A stretch of DNA of 63,305 bases from assembly GCA_044433325.1 (NCBI GenBank), contig JAWXTT010000002.1, positions 1-63,305 on the forward strand, given 5' to 3'. The position numbers and the translations under genes are program-made. The first letter of the stretch is position 1. Each line of letters starts with the position of its first letter. The DNA comes from HGM05232 sp044433325. Its GTDB lineage: Bacteria > Bacteroidota > Bacteroidia > Bacteroidales > Muribaculaceae. The notes beneath the pieces were generated by a model, which saw nothing but the letters and a program-made list of their open reading frames with translations, ran no database searches and was not told the origin of the DNA. Below are positions 17,373 through 26,593 of the stretch, piece after piece.

Positions 17373-18044
17373 TTAATTCTTTTTTAAACGTGCTATCTGT
17401 GATACTCCACCTATGGTCTTGTCGCGAAGTGATACTAGTATCTCTGCATCTAAAGGTAGGTAAATATCTACACGTGATCCAAATTTAATAAATCCCATGT
17501 GGTCATCTATTGATGCTTGATCTCCCACTTGGGCGTATGTTACTATACGTCTAGCCATAGCTCCCGCTATCTGACGTACTAGCACTTGTTGTCCATTTTC
17601 ACAATTGATTACCACGGTCGAGCGTTCATTTTCGGTACTTGATTTGGGTAGATAAGCAGCCTTAAATCGCCCTGCGTGATGTGTGACATATTCAACCTCA
17701 CCTGCTACTGGGTACCAGTTAGCATGTACATTGAATATATTCATAAATATTGATAGTTGCATTACGTTGCGTTTCAGATACTCACCCTCGTAAACCTCCT
17801 CTAATGCTACTACAACACCATCAGCACTAGCTACAACGGCATTTTCATAATCCCCCTTAAAGTGACGACGTGGCGAACGGAAAAAGTTTGCTACCAAAAG
17901 ATATATTATCACCGATATTGATATAAAGGTATAAGATATCCATATTGGTCTAATAAACAGGTATGCTGGTATATTTATGACTAATAGGATGAATAGTAGT
18001 GCTGCTAGTATGCTTAAACCTTCTCTATGTATCTTTACTCTCAT
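17373..18044 (-). CDS. psd: Phosphatidylserine decarboxylase
   Basis: Decarboxylates phosphatidylserine to phosphatidylethanolamine with a pyruvoyl cofactor made by self-cleavage. The 223-residue product is the short, PSD-A-like type: two N-terminal helices, FMNIFNVHANWYPV with the conserved His, and the self-cleavage site in KFGSRVDIYLP (between Gly and Ser; the usual LGST reads FGSR). Start at the ATG 18044: the longer frame would begin at a TTG that is itself part of the promoter's -7 box, so it cannot be in the mRNA. pssA follows after one base. Confidence 0.94.
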   Translation of the reverse strand: MRVKIHREGLSILAALLFILLVINIPAYLFIRPIWISYTFISISVIIYLLVANFFRSPRRHFKGDYENAVVASADGVVVALEEVYEGEYLKRNVMQLSIFMNIFNVHANWYPVAGEVEYVTHHAGRFKAAYLPKSSTENERSTVVINCENGQQVLVRQIAGAMARRIVTYAQVGDQASIDDHMGFIKFGSRVDIYLPLDAEILVSLRDKTIGGVSQIARLKKN

Positions 18045-18065
18045 CAAAATTGGTGTATATTGTTG

Positions 18066-18096
18066 CAAAGTTAATCTATTTTTACATAATCACAAA
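18066..18096 (-). promoter_or_regulatory. Promoter of the psd-pssA operon
   Basis: On the minus strand, TTTG (18093-18096), a 19-base spacer and TAACTTTG (18066-18073): a perfect Bacteroidetes consensus. It decides the psd start in favour of 18044. Confidence 0.75.
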
Positions 18097-18168
18097 TTTA
18101 AGAAGAGAAATAAATACGAAAAGAGGAGCGTTAAGCTAATTTATAGGGTAGTTATGAGAGAATTGTAT

Positions 18169-18176
18169 TATCTTTG
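18169..18176 (+). promoter_or_regulatory. -7 element of the rluA-like gene
   Basis: TATCTTTG 26 bases upstream of the ATG at 18202. Further upstream in-frame methionines of that gene overlap psd and this element, so they are not used. AAGGGGAG at 18187-18194 is an unusually good ribosome-binding site for this genome. Confidence 0.5.
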
Positions 18177-18201
18177 CAAATTAATTAAGGGGAGTTTATA
18201 T

Positions 18202-19125
18202 ATGAAAGCAGAGAAAGAGAAAAGAGCTAAAAAGACGCAAGACAATATTAAAAATATCACCGTAGCTACCAAAGGGGAAACGCTACTGGATTATGTTTCA
18301 AAGATTTTAACGGACTTCAAAAAGACTAAGGTAAAATCTATGCTTAAACATAACCAATTTGCGGTTAATAGCACTCCTACTACACTGTATAATCAAGAGT
18401 TAAAGGTGGGAGATAGGGTTTCAATCAACTTTGATAAGTCTTTCAAGGTATTTTCTCACCCACGTATCAAGCTGGTATATGAGGATGACTCGATTATTGT
18501 TATCAATAAGGGTTATGGTGTCCTTTCGATGGGTACTGATAAGATTAAGGATGGTACTGCATATAGTATAGTTCGTGAATATATTAAGTATTCTAACCCT
18601 ATGGCTAAACTATTTATTGTGCATCGCCTAGACCGTGACACATCGGGGTTAATGATGTTCGCAAAGAGTGTTGAAGCTAAGGAGAAGATGCAACATAACT
18701 GGAATAATATGGTTATTAGCCGTACTTATGTAGCGTTAGTAGAGGGGTCTGTCGAAACTGACGAGGGCACTATTAGAAGTTACCTTGCAGAGAACTCACG
18801 CTTTGAGGTTTACTCAACAGAAAACAAAGAGGAGGGGCAATTAGCTATCACACGCTATAAAGTACTTAGACGTGACGGTGGATATACCCTAATGGATGTT
18901 GAACTAGATACAGGTCGTAAAAATCAGATACGTGTACATATGAAAGATTTGGGTCACCCTATCGTGGGGGATCGTAAATATGGGGCTAGTAGTAGTCCTA
19001 TTCATCGTTTGGCTCTGCATGCACGCACTTTGCGTTTTGTTCACCCTATCGAGATGAAAGATATGAATTTTGAAATTCCTGTTCCTGCAAAATTCAAAGT
19101 ATTACTAAATCGTCGTGAAGATTAA
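18202..19125 (+). CDS. RluA-family 23S rRNA/tRNA pseudouridine synthase
   Basis: Isomerises uridine to pseudouridine in structural RNA. The 307-residue product has an N-terminal S4-like RNA-binding region (about residues 25-90: GETLLDYVSKILTDFKKTKV to VGDRVSINF) and a catalytic domain with HRLDRDTSGLMMFAK (catalytic Asp), RTYVALVEG and a C-terminal GRKNQIRVHM. The start at 18202 follows a good purine-rich site; the longer open frame begins within psd and is rejected. Which nucleotide is modified (RluC-, RluD- or RluA-like) cannot be decided. The next gene starts five bases downstream. Confidence 0.93.
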   Translation: MKAEKEKRAKKTQDNIKNITVATKGETLLDYVSKILTDFKKTKVKSMLKHNQFAVNSTPTTLYNQELKVGDRVSINFDKSFKVFSHPRIKLVYEDDSIIVINKGYGVLSMGTDKIKDGTAYSIVREYIKYSNPMAKLFIVHRLDRDTSGLMMFAKSVEAKEKMQHNWNNMVISRTYVALVEGSVETDEGTIRSYLAENSRFEVYSTENKEEGQLAITRYKVLRRDGGYTLMDVELDTGRKNQIRVHMKDLGHPIVGDRKYGASSSPIHRLALHARTLRFVHPIEMKDMNFEIPVPAKFKVLLNRRED

Positions 19126-19130
19126 TAGGT

Positions 19131-19646
19131 ATGAAGTATCGCAATTTAGATGATAAATGTTATGGTGTTACTGGTATGGCTTTGAGTATGGTAGTACTTA
19201 ATGCCGAGGATATGTTTACGCACATCACCATTGAGGAGGAGGGGCTAAAAGGTATCGGTTTCATCGAAGATTTTTACTACTCAGGGAATCCATCAGTCTC
19301 TGCTAAGTCAACATGGAACATAGTCGTTGAACACTATAAAATAGCCATAGCAGTGGTGCTAGCTAATGTAATGTGCCGTAAAATGGTACGTGAACGTGTT
19401 GAACTTGATGCAAAAACGCGCAACAAGCTACTAAAAGCATTAATCGCTGAGGGGGAATCTCAATGCCAACTAGAAGAGGATGAGATAACCACCCTATTTA
19501 ATAAAACATACAACTATCTAGGACAGTTATTCGCTAACTATCAAGTACGCGGATTACTAACTCAATTCGCTAAGGAACTAAAAACCCGCAAAAAGATGTC
19601 ACAACGCGAGGTTATGGATATCTTCCAAGCCTTACAGATGATGTAA
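19131..19646 (+). CDS. Conserved hypothetical protein
   Basis: 171 residues, not recognised. It is soluble, mixed alpha-beta to judge by pattern, with a central helix (VVEHYKIAIAVVLANVMCRKMV) and a basic C-terminal helix (FAKELKTRKKMSQREVMDIF). There is no signal peptide, membrane segment or catalytic motif. It begins five bases after the rluA-like gene, so co-transcription is likely and a role in RNA metabolism is conceivable but unsupported. Codon use resembles neighbours, so it is probably resident rather than acquired. Confidence 0.8.
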   Translation: MKYRNLDDKCYGVTGMALSMVVLNAEDMFTHITIEEEGLKGIGFIEDFYYSGNPSVSAKSTWNIVVEHYKIAIAVVLANVMCRKMVRERVELDAKTRNKLLKALIAEGESQCQLEEDEITTLFNKTYNYLGQLFANYQVRGLLTQFAKELKTRKKMSQREVMDIFQALQMM

Positions 19647-19655
19647 TATTACAAT

Positions 19656-20561
19656 TTAGAACTCCCCTTTAGTATTTAGAGTGACTATATCGTCTGTTAC
19701 TATTAGTTTAGCGTTTGCTCCCTCAACAATTGGCAGATTGTGATCAACGTGTCCAACTGGGAAGTTAAACGCTATTGGATAGTCATAATCTTTAACCATT
19801 GAGTGTATCATATCATACATCGAACCGAAATCACGATCAGCACTATACTCAGTAAATTTTCCTACTATCAACCCCTTGATATTTGCTAATACTCCATTAT
19901 GTCTTAAAGTGTATAGCATACGTTCAATTCGATAGATATTTTCGCCTACATCCTCGATAAATAGGATTTTATCTTTAAGCATAATATCATTAGGAGTTGA
20001 AACTAGACCCATTAGAACAGCTAGATTTCCACCTACTATCTGACCTTCAGCTACTCCTGCATTGTTATATTTATGCGTTGGGAGTGTATATGTTGGGTAT
20101 GTTCCTGTTATTATAGATTTAAGAAATTGACTAGATTGGTCATCACCGCCCCAAACTGATAAATGTTTACACATCGGAGCATGCAGACTAGCGACCCCTG
20201 ATGTTATAGACTTAGCATGCCAAACCGAAATATCACTAAAGCCTATTACCCATTTGGGATTATCACGTATAACCTCGTTAGGTATATTGTCCAATAGATG
20301 CACTAATCCGTAACCTCCACGACTACACATCATAGCTTTAATGGAGCTATCTTTATAGCCATTGATAATATCTGCTGTACGATTTGCAACGGTTCTAGCA
20401 TATTTGCCCACTTGATCTTTGCAATGCTCACTAATAACTGGCTCAAACCCCCATTTACGTAAAATTTCGGCACCCTCATCAACTACCGAAGGAACTATCA
20501 CACTTGCTGGTGAAAGAATAAGTATTTTATCACCCTTTTTTAATGGTTCTGGATATATCAT
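19656..20561 (-). CDS. ldcA: LD-carboxypeptidase (peptidase S66)
   Basis: Trims the terminal D-Ala from tetrapeptide stems during murein recycling in the cytoplasm. The 301-residue product has the S66 layout: KKGDKILILSPAS at the N-terminus, CSRGGYG, the nucleophile region GFSDIS, the acidic EDVGENIYRIERML segment and the catalytic-His segment GHVDHNLP. It is the last gene of the eight-gene minus-strand operon, seven bases after the radical SAM gene. Its last codons and stop (GEF then TAA) coincide with GGGGAGTTCTAA, the terminus of repeat family B, suggesting an old element end now forms the gene's 3' boundary. Confidence 0.94.
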   Translation of the reverse strand: MIYPEPLKKGDKILILSPASVIVPSVVDEGAEILRKWGFEPVISEHCKDQVGKYARTVANRTADIINGYKDSSIKAMMCSRGGYGLVHLLDNIPNEVIRDNPKWVIGFSDISVWHAKSITSGVASLHAPMCKHLSVWGGDDQSSQFLKSIITGTYPTYTLPTHKYNNAGVAEGQIVGGNLAVLMGLVSTPNDIMLKDKILFIEDVGENIYRIERMLYTLRHNGVLANIKGLIVGKFTEYSADRDFGSMYDMIHSMVKDYDYPIAFNFPVGHVDHNLPIVEGANAKLIVTDDIVTLNTKGEF

Positions 20562-20568
20562 AATTAAT

Positions 20569-21345
20569 CTAATTTACTTTTACATTAAACCCTGCTTCTC
20601 TTATCTTTGTCGCTATCTTCTCAAGCTCATCAATAGAAACCTTTTCAAGTTCTTTCTCAGGCGTTTCACGATCTATTGAGTATATCATTATCTCTTTAGG
20701 GGCAATTTCACGATACGCCCCAATCAGTGCATCAATCTCAATATCGGTAGTGTTGTCAACCACTACTCCATTATGCGTTCCGCGTAATATCATAGTCTGA
20801 ATAGTACAATCTCCATTGAATTGCTTAATATCTATTATTACACCTTCAGGGATAATTTCTTTGTTTACAGGAGCATTAAGCACACGCATTGTTCGTGCTA
20901 CGGCTGAATCCAATTTAAGCAGATTATTATCAACTGATTTCAATGCTTTGACAACCTTTGGATTTCCTAAGAATGAGCTATTAGTTAATACCGATACCTT
21001 AGCATTGGGATAAAACTCATTGCGTACAGCTATTGTATCAGCAACAATCTCAGCAAAGTGTGGATGCACCGTTGGTTCGCCATTACCTGCAAAGGTGATA
21101 ACATCTAGCGTTTCACCAGCCTCAAGCATTGCTTTTAGCTTTTTACGTAACATCTTTTTCACCGTTGCTCGTGCTGGGATACTATTACTCCCTTGCCCTT
21201 GTGCATTGTACCCACATTCACAATAGATACAGTCAAATGAGCATATTTTACCATCAGTAGGGAGTAGATTTATCCCTAATGATACCCCTAATCGCCTGCT
21301 GTGAATAGGTCCGAATATTGTTGAATCAAAAAGTTTTGTTGCCAT
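20569..21345 (-). CDS. Radical SAM protein of unknown substrate
   Basis: 258 residues with the radical-SAM cluster motif as C-x3-C-x2-C in CSFDCIYCECG (about residues 35-45), followed by TFAGNGEPTVHPHF, the glycine-rich SAM-binding segment seen in this clade. The N-terminus (FGPIHSRRLGVSLGINLLP) is shared with a widespread group annotated only as radical SAM protein. Its spacing of seven to eight bases to genes on both sides shows it is in the operon, but nothing here tells what it modifies. Confidence 0.9.
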   Translation of the reverse strand: MATKLFDSTIFGPIHSRRLGVSLGINLLPTDGKICSFDCIYCECGYNAQGQGSNSIPARATVKKMLRKKLKAMLEAGETLDVITFAGNGEPTVHPHFAEIVADTIAVRNEFYPNAKVSVLTNSSFLGNPKVVKALKSVDNNLLKLDSAVARTMRVLNAPVNKEIIPEGVIIDIKQFNGDCTIQTMILRGTHNGVVVDNTTDIEIDALIGAYREIAPKEIMIYSIDRETPEKELEKVSIDELEKIATKIREAGFNVKVN

Positions 21346-21352
21346 ATATTTA

Positions 21353-22612
21353 TTAGTTATTTCTTTCGTTAATTAATTTGTGGAAGAGTTGCATATATCG
21401 TTTTGCTATTTGCTCTTGTGAGAAACGCTCTTTGACCCAATCATGTAGCTCTTTACGACTGAGATTACTCTCTAAAGCCCAACGAATACCATCAGCAATG
21501 CTTTCAGGTGACTTATATTGAGCTATATATCCACTCTTTAGATGTTCGACAATATCAGCCTGTCCCCCTTCACCGAACGATACAGGGATACATCCAGCCG
21601 CCTGCCCCTCAATCAGAGTACCACCTAATGTTTCATACAACGATGTTGACAATACAATATCACTATATGAATAAACCTTAGCTATCTCCTCAACTCCATT
21701 TATGACTCCTAGATAGGTAAATGGTATCTTTATCTGCTTTAACAGTTCACGATTGCGTATATTTCCGTATAGTACTAAATGTATTTTTGAGGCTAACACT
21801 GGATCGCTCTCACTAATGTGATTCATAGCGGCAATCATAATATCAAAACCTTTGATAGGATCATCTAACCTAGCCGCCCCCATCACCAAAATTCTTCGAT
21901 TAATTGGTATATTTAGCGACTTATCAGCTATCCTACGTTCATAGCTAAAGGATTGAATTGGGAAGGCGTTATGAATAACCTCAACTGAGTGTGATGATAA
22001 CAATGCTGATTGGCTACATCTCCTCTTCACCCAATTACTTACTGCTACGAATTGTATATCTAATTTATCGCATAAATCGCGTTTACGTTTAAATATCGTA
22101 GTTGATAGGTCATTCTTACTATTAGACTTTAGGTAGCCACAACTATGGCAGATATTGGCAAAGCGCGTACATTCATAAGGGTGATGACAAATCCCAGTTG
22201 CAAACCACAAATCATGCAGCACAGATACCACAGGCTTATTAAGTGTGGCTAATTGTTCGATATGCTTTAACGACATTACCCCCTGATTAATCCAATTTAG
22301 GATAATAATATCAGCATCTAACAAATCGGGGTGACGTGATAGGTCATAGCCTGTATTAGCGATGGACACTTTAAATAGATTCTTGCGTGAGAATCTATTT
22401 CGCATAAATATCACTAACCGTTCATATAGGAAATTCCATTTACTACGTAATTTATTACCAAAGGGTTTAACCCCCGTAGCATCGCTATTTGAGCTATTTA
22501 TAACCAACATAGTAGCCTCAACGCCCATTGAGTTAAGGGCATCATTTAATCGTCGTGCTACAATTGCAGCACCCCCGATAGAATCGCTATTATTTATGGT
22601 TACTATCTTCAC
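21353..22612 (-). CDS. Glycosyltransferase family 4
   Basis: A retaining GT-B sugar transferase of 419 residues. The N-terminus (TINNSDSIGGAAIVARRLND) has the glycine-rich acceptor loop, and the C-terminal domain has GAARLDDPIKGFD and the E-x7-E type motif in SLYETLGGTLIEGQAAG. A cysteine-rich segment (CHHPYECTRFANICHSCGYL) in the first domain is typical of one GT4 subgroup and may bind metal. It lies in the envelope operon after DUF389, eight bases spacing. Acceptor and sugar are unknown. Confidence 0.9.
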   Translation of the reverse strand: MKIVTINNSDSIGGAAIVARRLNDALNSMGVEATMLVINSSNSDATGVKPFGNKLRSKWNFLYERLVIFMRNRFSRKNLFKVSIANTGYDLSRHPDLLDADIIILNWINQGVMSLKHIEQLATLNKPVVSVLHDLWFATGICHHPYECTRFANICHSCGYLKSNSKNDLSTTIFKRKRDLCDKLDIQFVAVSNWVKRRCSQSALLSSHSVEVIHNAFPIQSFSYERRIADKSLNIPINRRILVMGAARLDDPIKGFDIMIAAMNHISESDPVLASKIHLVLYGNIRNRELLKQIKIPFTYLGVINGVEEIAKVYSYSDIVLSTSLYETLGGTLIEGQAAGCIPVSFGEGGQADIVEHLKSGYIAQYKSPESIADGIRWALESNLSRKELHDWVKERFSQEQIAKRYMQLFHKLINERNN

Positions 22613-22620
22613 TCCTATCT

Positions 22621-24057
22621 TTAGTTTATCGTTAATGTATCGGTAGGTTGCTCAGCTGGCTCTTCAAATTTTACGACTAATCTACTATCTACTAATTGTA
22701 ATTTGGGAAATCCTAATCTTGCACGTAGAAATGCTCTGAAACGTTCCTCTTGGGACTTGCTCATTGCTACTTTATATTTTACCAATGCAATATTTAATGT
22801 ATCTGTTCGATTAGTGCTGACTTCGTTAAAGACGGTACGTGATATTGCTATATCCTCAACCTGTGGGAATAGAGCATTAATCTCAGGAGAGATGGTAATA
22901 GCAGCTGAATCCGCGCGATTATACACCCTAACTACACGTTTTAACGAATCATTTTGTGCGGTTAAATCGGTGATTTTATCCATATTGGTCTGATATATAT
23001 CTTTAAATATCACTGAGCCTAGCTCCTGTGTATTAATCGCATTTTTTTGCATTGAAAAGCCTTGTTGAACATCTAAGATAGTTCCCTCCATATCATATTC
23101 AACCAAACGATTCTGCATAGCTACCAACAGTGAATCCCTATCTAATTGCTCACCAATCAGTGTTACCTTTATATGTTTCTTTCCATCCTCTACCCACGCA
23201 TCCTTGGCAAACACTTGTGTATTGGGGAATACAAATTCTTTTGCGATAAAATTCTTAGCATCTGCTACGAAATAGCTCTCATTCATCATCTTAAAAGTTA
23301 ACCAAATACTTGGCAACATTGTTAGTACTATTATAATATAAACCATTCTCTGCACCTTGCTTTTATGAGCAGGGTCAATATATGTATGCGGTTTAAACTT
23401 GAACACCTTAACCCCAACAGTGGTTGCAAATGCAATGAATATTGAATTAATAATAAATAGATACAATGCACCAAATAGATACTCTAATTGCCATGTAGCT
23501 AAACCGTAACCTGCTGTACACAATGGAGGCATCAGTGCTGTTGCAATTGCCACACCAGGTAATACATTACCTTTCTGTTTACATGATAGTGCTATTATAC
23601 CTGCACCACCCCCAAAAAAGCCGATGAATACGTCATAAATTGATGGTGATGTCCTTGCTAATAGCTCAGAACTATTCTCATCAACAGGTGATATTAAGAA
23701 ATATAATGTTGATGATAATACGCTAAATAGCGCAGCCATTACTAGATTACGACTAGCACGTTTAATCAGCTCCGAATCATATATACCAATACCTAACCCT
23801 ATACCAATAATAGGTCCCATTAATGGGGAGATAAGCATAGCACCAATAATTATTGCTGCCGAATTTACATTCAACCCAATAGATGCTATAATCATTGCAA
23901 ATACTAAGATAATAATATTCATTCCACGAAATGAGACCCCATCAGTAATAGCTTGGATAGCCTCTTGTTCTGGAAGTAAATCATCCTTTATTCTGAAATA
24001 ACCCTTTAAAAAGGTTTTCCAGTCTTTACTCTTAAAAAAATCAATACTCTTTTTCAT
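22621..24057 (-). CDS. DUF389 family membrane protein
   Basis: 478 residues. The N-terminal half holds about six membrane segments with the diagnostic stretch AAIIIGAMLISPLMGPIIGI and VLPGVAIATALMPPLCTAGY of the DUF389 family. The C-terminal half is a soluble domain that may be extracytoplasmic. Function is not established for the family. It is embedded between a flippase and a glycosyltransferase with spacings of six and eight bases, so a link to envelope assembly is possible only by context. Confidence 0.9.
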   Translation of the reverse strand: MKKSIDFFKSKDWKTFLKGYFRIKDDLLPEQEAIQAITDGVSFRGMNIIILVFAMIIASIGLNVNSAAIIIGAMLISPLMGPIIGIGLGIGIYDSELIKRASRNLVMAALFSVLSSTLYFLISPVDENSSELLARTSPSIYDVFIGFFGGGAGIIALSCKQKGNVLPGVAIATALMPPLCTAGYGLATWQLEYLFGALYLFIINSIFIAFATTVGVKVFKFKPHTYIDPAHKSKVQRMVYIIIVLTMLPSIWLTFKMMNESYFVADAKNFIAKEFVFPNTQVFAKDAWVEDGKKHIKVTLIGEQLDRDSLLVAMQNRLVEYDMEGTILDVQQGFSMQKNAINTQELGSVIFKDIYQTNMDKITDLTAQNDSLKRVVRVYNRADSAAITISPEINALFPQVEDIAISRTVFNEVSTNRTDTLNIALVKYKVAMSKSQEERFRAFLRARLGFPKLQLVDSRLVVKFEEPAEQPTDTLTIN

Positions 24058-24063
24058 ATTATA

Positions 24064-25551
24064 TTATTTAGCTCTTTTTATTTTTAATAAGGTTAGTGGA
24101 GATATCTTCTCCTTTTTAATTATTAATGTGATGTAGATAAACAATAGCAATGTGCGGTACGTTAATCTTAATATCTCACTTTCAATCTCTGGTAGCACTC
24201 CTACAAAGTAGAAAATTGCCGTAATAACCGAATAAAATAGCGCACTGCGCATATCATAATTAATAGGGAATTTCCTATTTCCTATAATATATGATATTAT
24301 CATCATGACCAAATAACAACTAAATGCACTCCACGCACAACCCATATAGCCATAAATGGGAACGAGTAACAGGTTAAGCCCAACTGTAATTGTTAAACCA
24401 ATTAGCGAAAAATACATTCCCCATTGTGTCTGGTCGGTTAACTTATACCATAATGATAAGTTATATACAATCCCCATAAACAACTCAGCAAGCATAATAA
24501 TAGGTACAACCTTTAGCCCTGAGAAATATGATGGAGCAATAAAATACTTAATAATATCCATATAGTACATAACTGTAATAAATATCAACAATGAGAATAT
24601 TATGAAATATTTCATCGCATCAATGTATGACTGTTTACTCCCTTTGCCCTCTTTGCTTTGTGAAAAGATAAAGGGCTCAAAAGCGAAACGGAATGCTTGT
24701 ATAAACATTACCATAATTATCGCAACCTTGTAATTTGCACCATATATACCCAATTCACTAAGTGCAGTGGCTGAGTCATGATATAGATATGGGAATAAGA
24801 TTTTGTCAATAGTTTGGTTCATCACCCCTGCAATTCCTAATATTAGCAATGGAAATGAATAGCGTAACATCCGTTTCAACAACTCACCATTAAAACTATA
24901 TTTTATCAATAGCTCAGGAGTTAACAGTATCAATGTCACCAAAGTACTAATTAAGTTAGCAACAAATATATATCCTATTCCATAAGTAGGATCATAGAAC
25001 CAACTAATTGTATCAGGAGCTATCTCCCATAACTTAGGACAAGCCAATATAAAGAATATGTTCAATCCTATATTTACACCTATACTTATTAATCTGATGG
25101 TTGCAAATCGCCACGCACGGTTCTGATACCTTAGATATGAGAATGGCAATGAGCTAAAAGCATCTATCGCAACCGTTATAGCCATAATCAAGATATAGTC
25201 GGGGTGGGCTGCTAGCTCAATAGCTGAGGATATAGGTTCAATAAATAGTACTATACCTAAGATAAATGCGATAGAGGTTGTTGCTAATGATATCAACGAT
25301 GTTGAATAAACCTCTAACGGATTTTTATACTTATCATTATTGGCAAAACGGAAGAATCCAGTCTCCATCCCATAAGTAAGTATCACCAGAACTAAAGCAA
25401 CATACGAGTATAGATATGTTACAATACCATACTCCTGCGAAAGGAACATGATAGTGTAAAGAGGTACTAAGCACCAATTTAGGAAACGCCCTAAAATACT
25501 ACTCAGCCCATATATAACGGTATCTTTAGCTAAACTCTTTAATCCTGCCAT
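24064..25551 (-). CDS. Polysaccharide flippase (Wzx/MVF-type)
   Basis: A 495-residue protein with about 12-14 hydrophobic helices and the start LAKDTVIYGLSSILGRFLNW, typical of the polysaccharide transporter (PST) family that flips undecaprenyl-linked glycans. It begins 12 bases after ruvB on the same strand. With the GT4 and GT9 genes it suggests assembly of a surface glycan, although no polymerase or ligase is in the window, so the locus is not a full O-antigen or capsule cluster. Confidence 0.91.
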   Translation of the reverse strand: MAGLKSLAKDTVIYGLSSILGRFLNWCLVPLYTIMFLSQEYGIVTYLYSYVALVLVILTYGMETGFFRFANNDKYKNPLEVYSTSLISLATTSIAFILGIVLFIEPISSAIELAAHPDYILIMAITVAIDAFSSLPFSYLRYQNRAWRFATIRLISIGVNIGLNIFFILACPKLWEIAPDTISWFYDPTYGIGYIFVANLISTLVTLILLTPELLIKYSFNGELLKRMLRYSFPLLILGIAGVMNQTIDKILFPYLYHDSATALSELGIYGANYKVAIIMVMFIQAFRFAFEPFIFSQSKEGKGSKQSYIDAMKYFIIFSLLIFITVMYYMDIIKYFIAPSYFSGLKVVPIIMLAELFMGIVYNLSLWYKLTDQTQWGMYFSLIGLTITVGLNLLLVPIYGYMGCAWSAFSCYLVMMIISYIIGNRKFPINYDMRSALFYSVITAIFYFVGVLPEIESEILRLTYRTLLLFIYITLIIKKEKISPLTLLKIKRAK

Positions 25552-25563
25552 AATATTATAATT

Positions 25564-26586
25564 TTAAAACAGTTCACCCTGTGCGCTAAATTGCTCACGC
25601 CCTAGATGTCTGTAAGCTAATGGAGTTACCTCACGACCACGAGGTGTACGTTTCAAAAAGCCCTCCTTTATAAGATATGGCTCATATACCTCCTCCAACG
25701 TACCTGAGTCCTCACCCAGAGCAGTAGCAATAGTATTCAACCCAACAGGACCACCACTGAATTTGTCAATAATGGTTACCAGTATCTTATTATCTATCTC
25801 GTCTAAACCATATTTATCTATATTCAGAGCCTCCAGAGCATAACGGGCAATCTCTAAATCAATCTTTCCACTACCCTTGACTTGAGCGAAATCACGCACA
25901 CGGCGCAATAATGAATTAGCAATACGTGGCGTACCACGACTACGTAACGATATCTCAGCAGCTGCTGAATCGCTACACTCTATTTTCAACAGCTTAGCTG
26001 AACGCTTTAATATCTTCTCAAGCACCTTATGGTCATAATACTCTAGGTGACAATTTATCCCAAATCTAGCACGCAAAGGGGATGTTAACAAACCACTACG
26101 AGTAGTTGCTCCCACTAATGTAAATGGTGATAGAGTGAGTTGCACCGATCTAGCACCAGGACCCTTATCTATCATTATATCTATACGATAATCCTCCATT
26201 GCTGAGTATAAATACTCCTCAACAATTGGTGATAAACGATGTATCTCATCAATAAATAGCACATCATTCTCCTCCAGTGAGGTTAATATCCCAGCCAAAT
26301 CACCAGGTTTATCCAACACTGGTCCAGAGGTTACCTTAAATCCAACTCCTAATTCATTAGCTATAATATTAGATAATGTAGTCTTACCTAGCCCAGGAGG
26401 TCCATGAAGCAGTAGATGGTCTAAAGCCTCACCTCGCATCTTGGCGGCTGAGACAAAGACATTTAGATTCTCAATAATCTTATCTTGACCACTGAAATCA
26501 CTGAAGCGTATAGGGCGTAACGCCTTTTCGTAATCATTGTCACGTTCTATTCGTTCACGTCTTATATCAAAATCGTTATCTTCCAT
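25564..26586 (-). CDS. ruvB: Holliday junction branch-migration helicase RuvB
   Basis: The AAA+ motor of RuvAB that moves Holliday junctions. The 340-residue product shows LRPIRFSDFSGQDKI, Walker A LHGPPGLGKTTL, Walker B FIDEIHRL, sensor 1 VGATTRSGLL with the following arginine-rich LRARFG, and the winged-helix C-terminus (FLKRTPRGREVTPLAYRHLG). Length and motifs are standard. It sits within a run of envelope genes, seven bases after GT9 and twelve before the flippase. No ruvA or ruvC is in the window. Confidence 0.98.
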   Translation of the reverse strand: MEDNDFDIRRERIERDNDYEKALRPIRFSDFSGQDKIIENLNVFVSAAKMRGEALDHLLLHGPPGLGKTTLSNIIANELGVGFKVTSGPVLDKPGDLAGILTSLEENDVLFIDEIHRLSPIVEEYLYSAMEDYRIDIMIDKGPGARSVQLTLSPFTLVGATTRSGLLTSPLRARFGINCHLEYYDHKVLEKILKRSAKLLKIECSDSAAAEISLRSRGTPRIANSLLRRVRDFAQVKGSGKIDLEIARYALEALNIDKYGLDEIDNKILVTIIDKFSGGPVGLNTIATALGEDSGTLEEVYEPYLIKEGFLKRTPRGREVTPLAYRHLGREQFSAQGELF

Positions 26587-26593
26587 CTCATTA

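Noticed and set aside
17977..18201. N-terminal extension of the rluA-like frame starting at 17977
   Set aside because: It overlaps psd on the other strand and lies upstream of a -7 element and a good ribosome site for the ATG at 18202; the extension has no family similarity.
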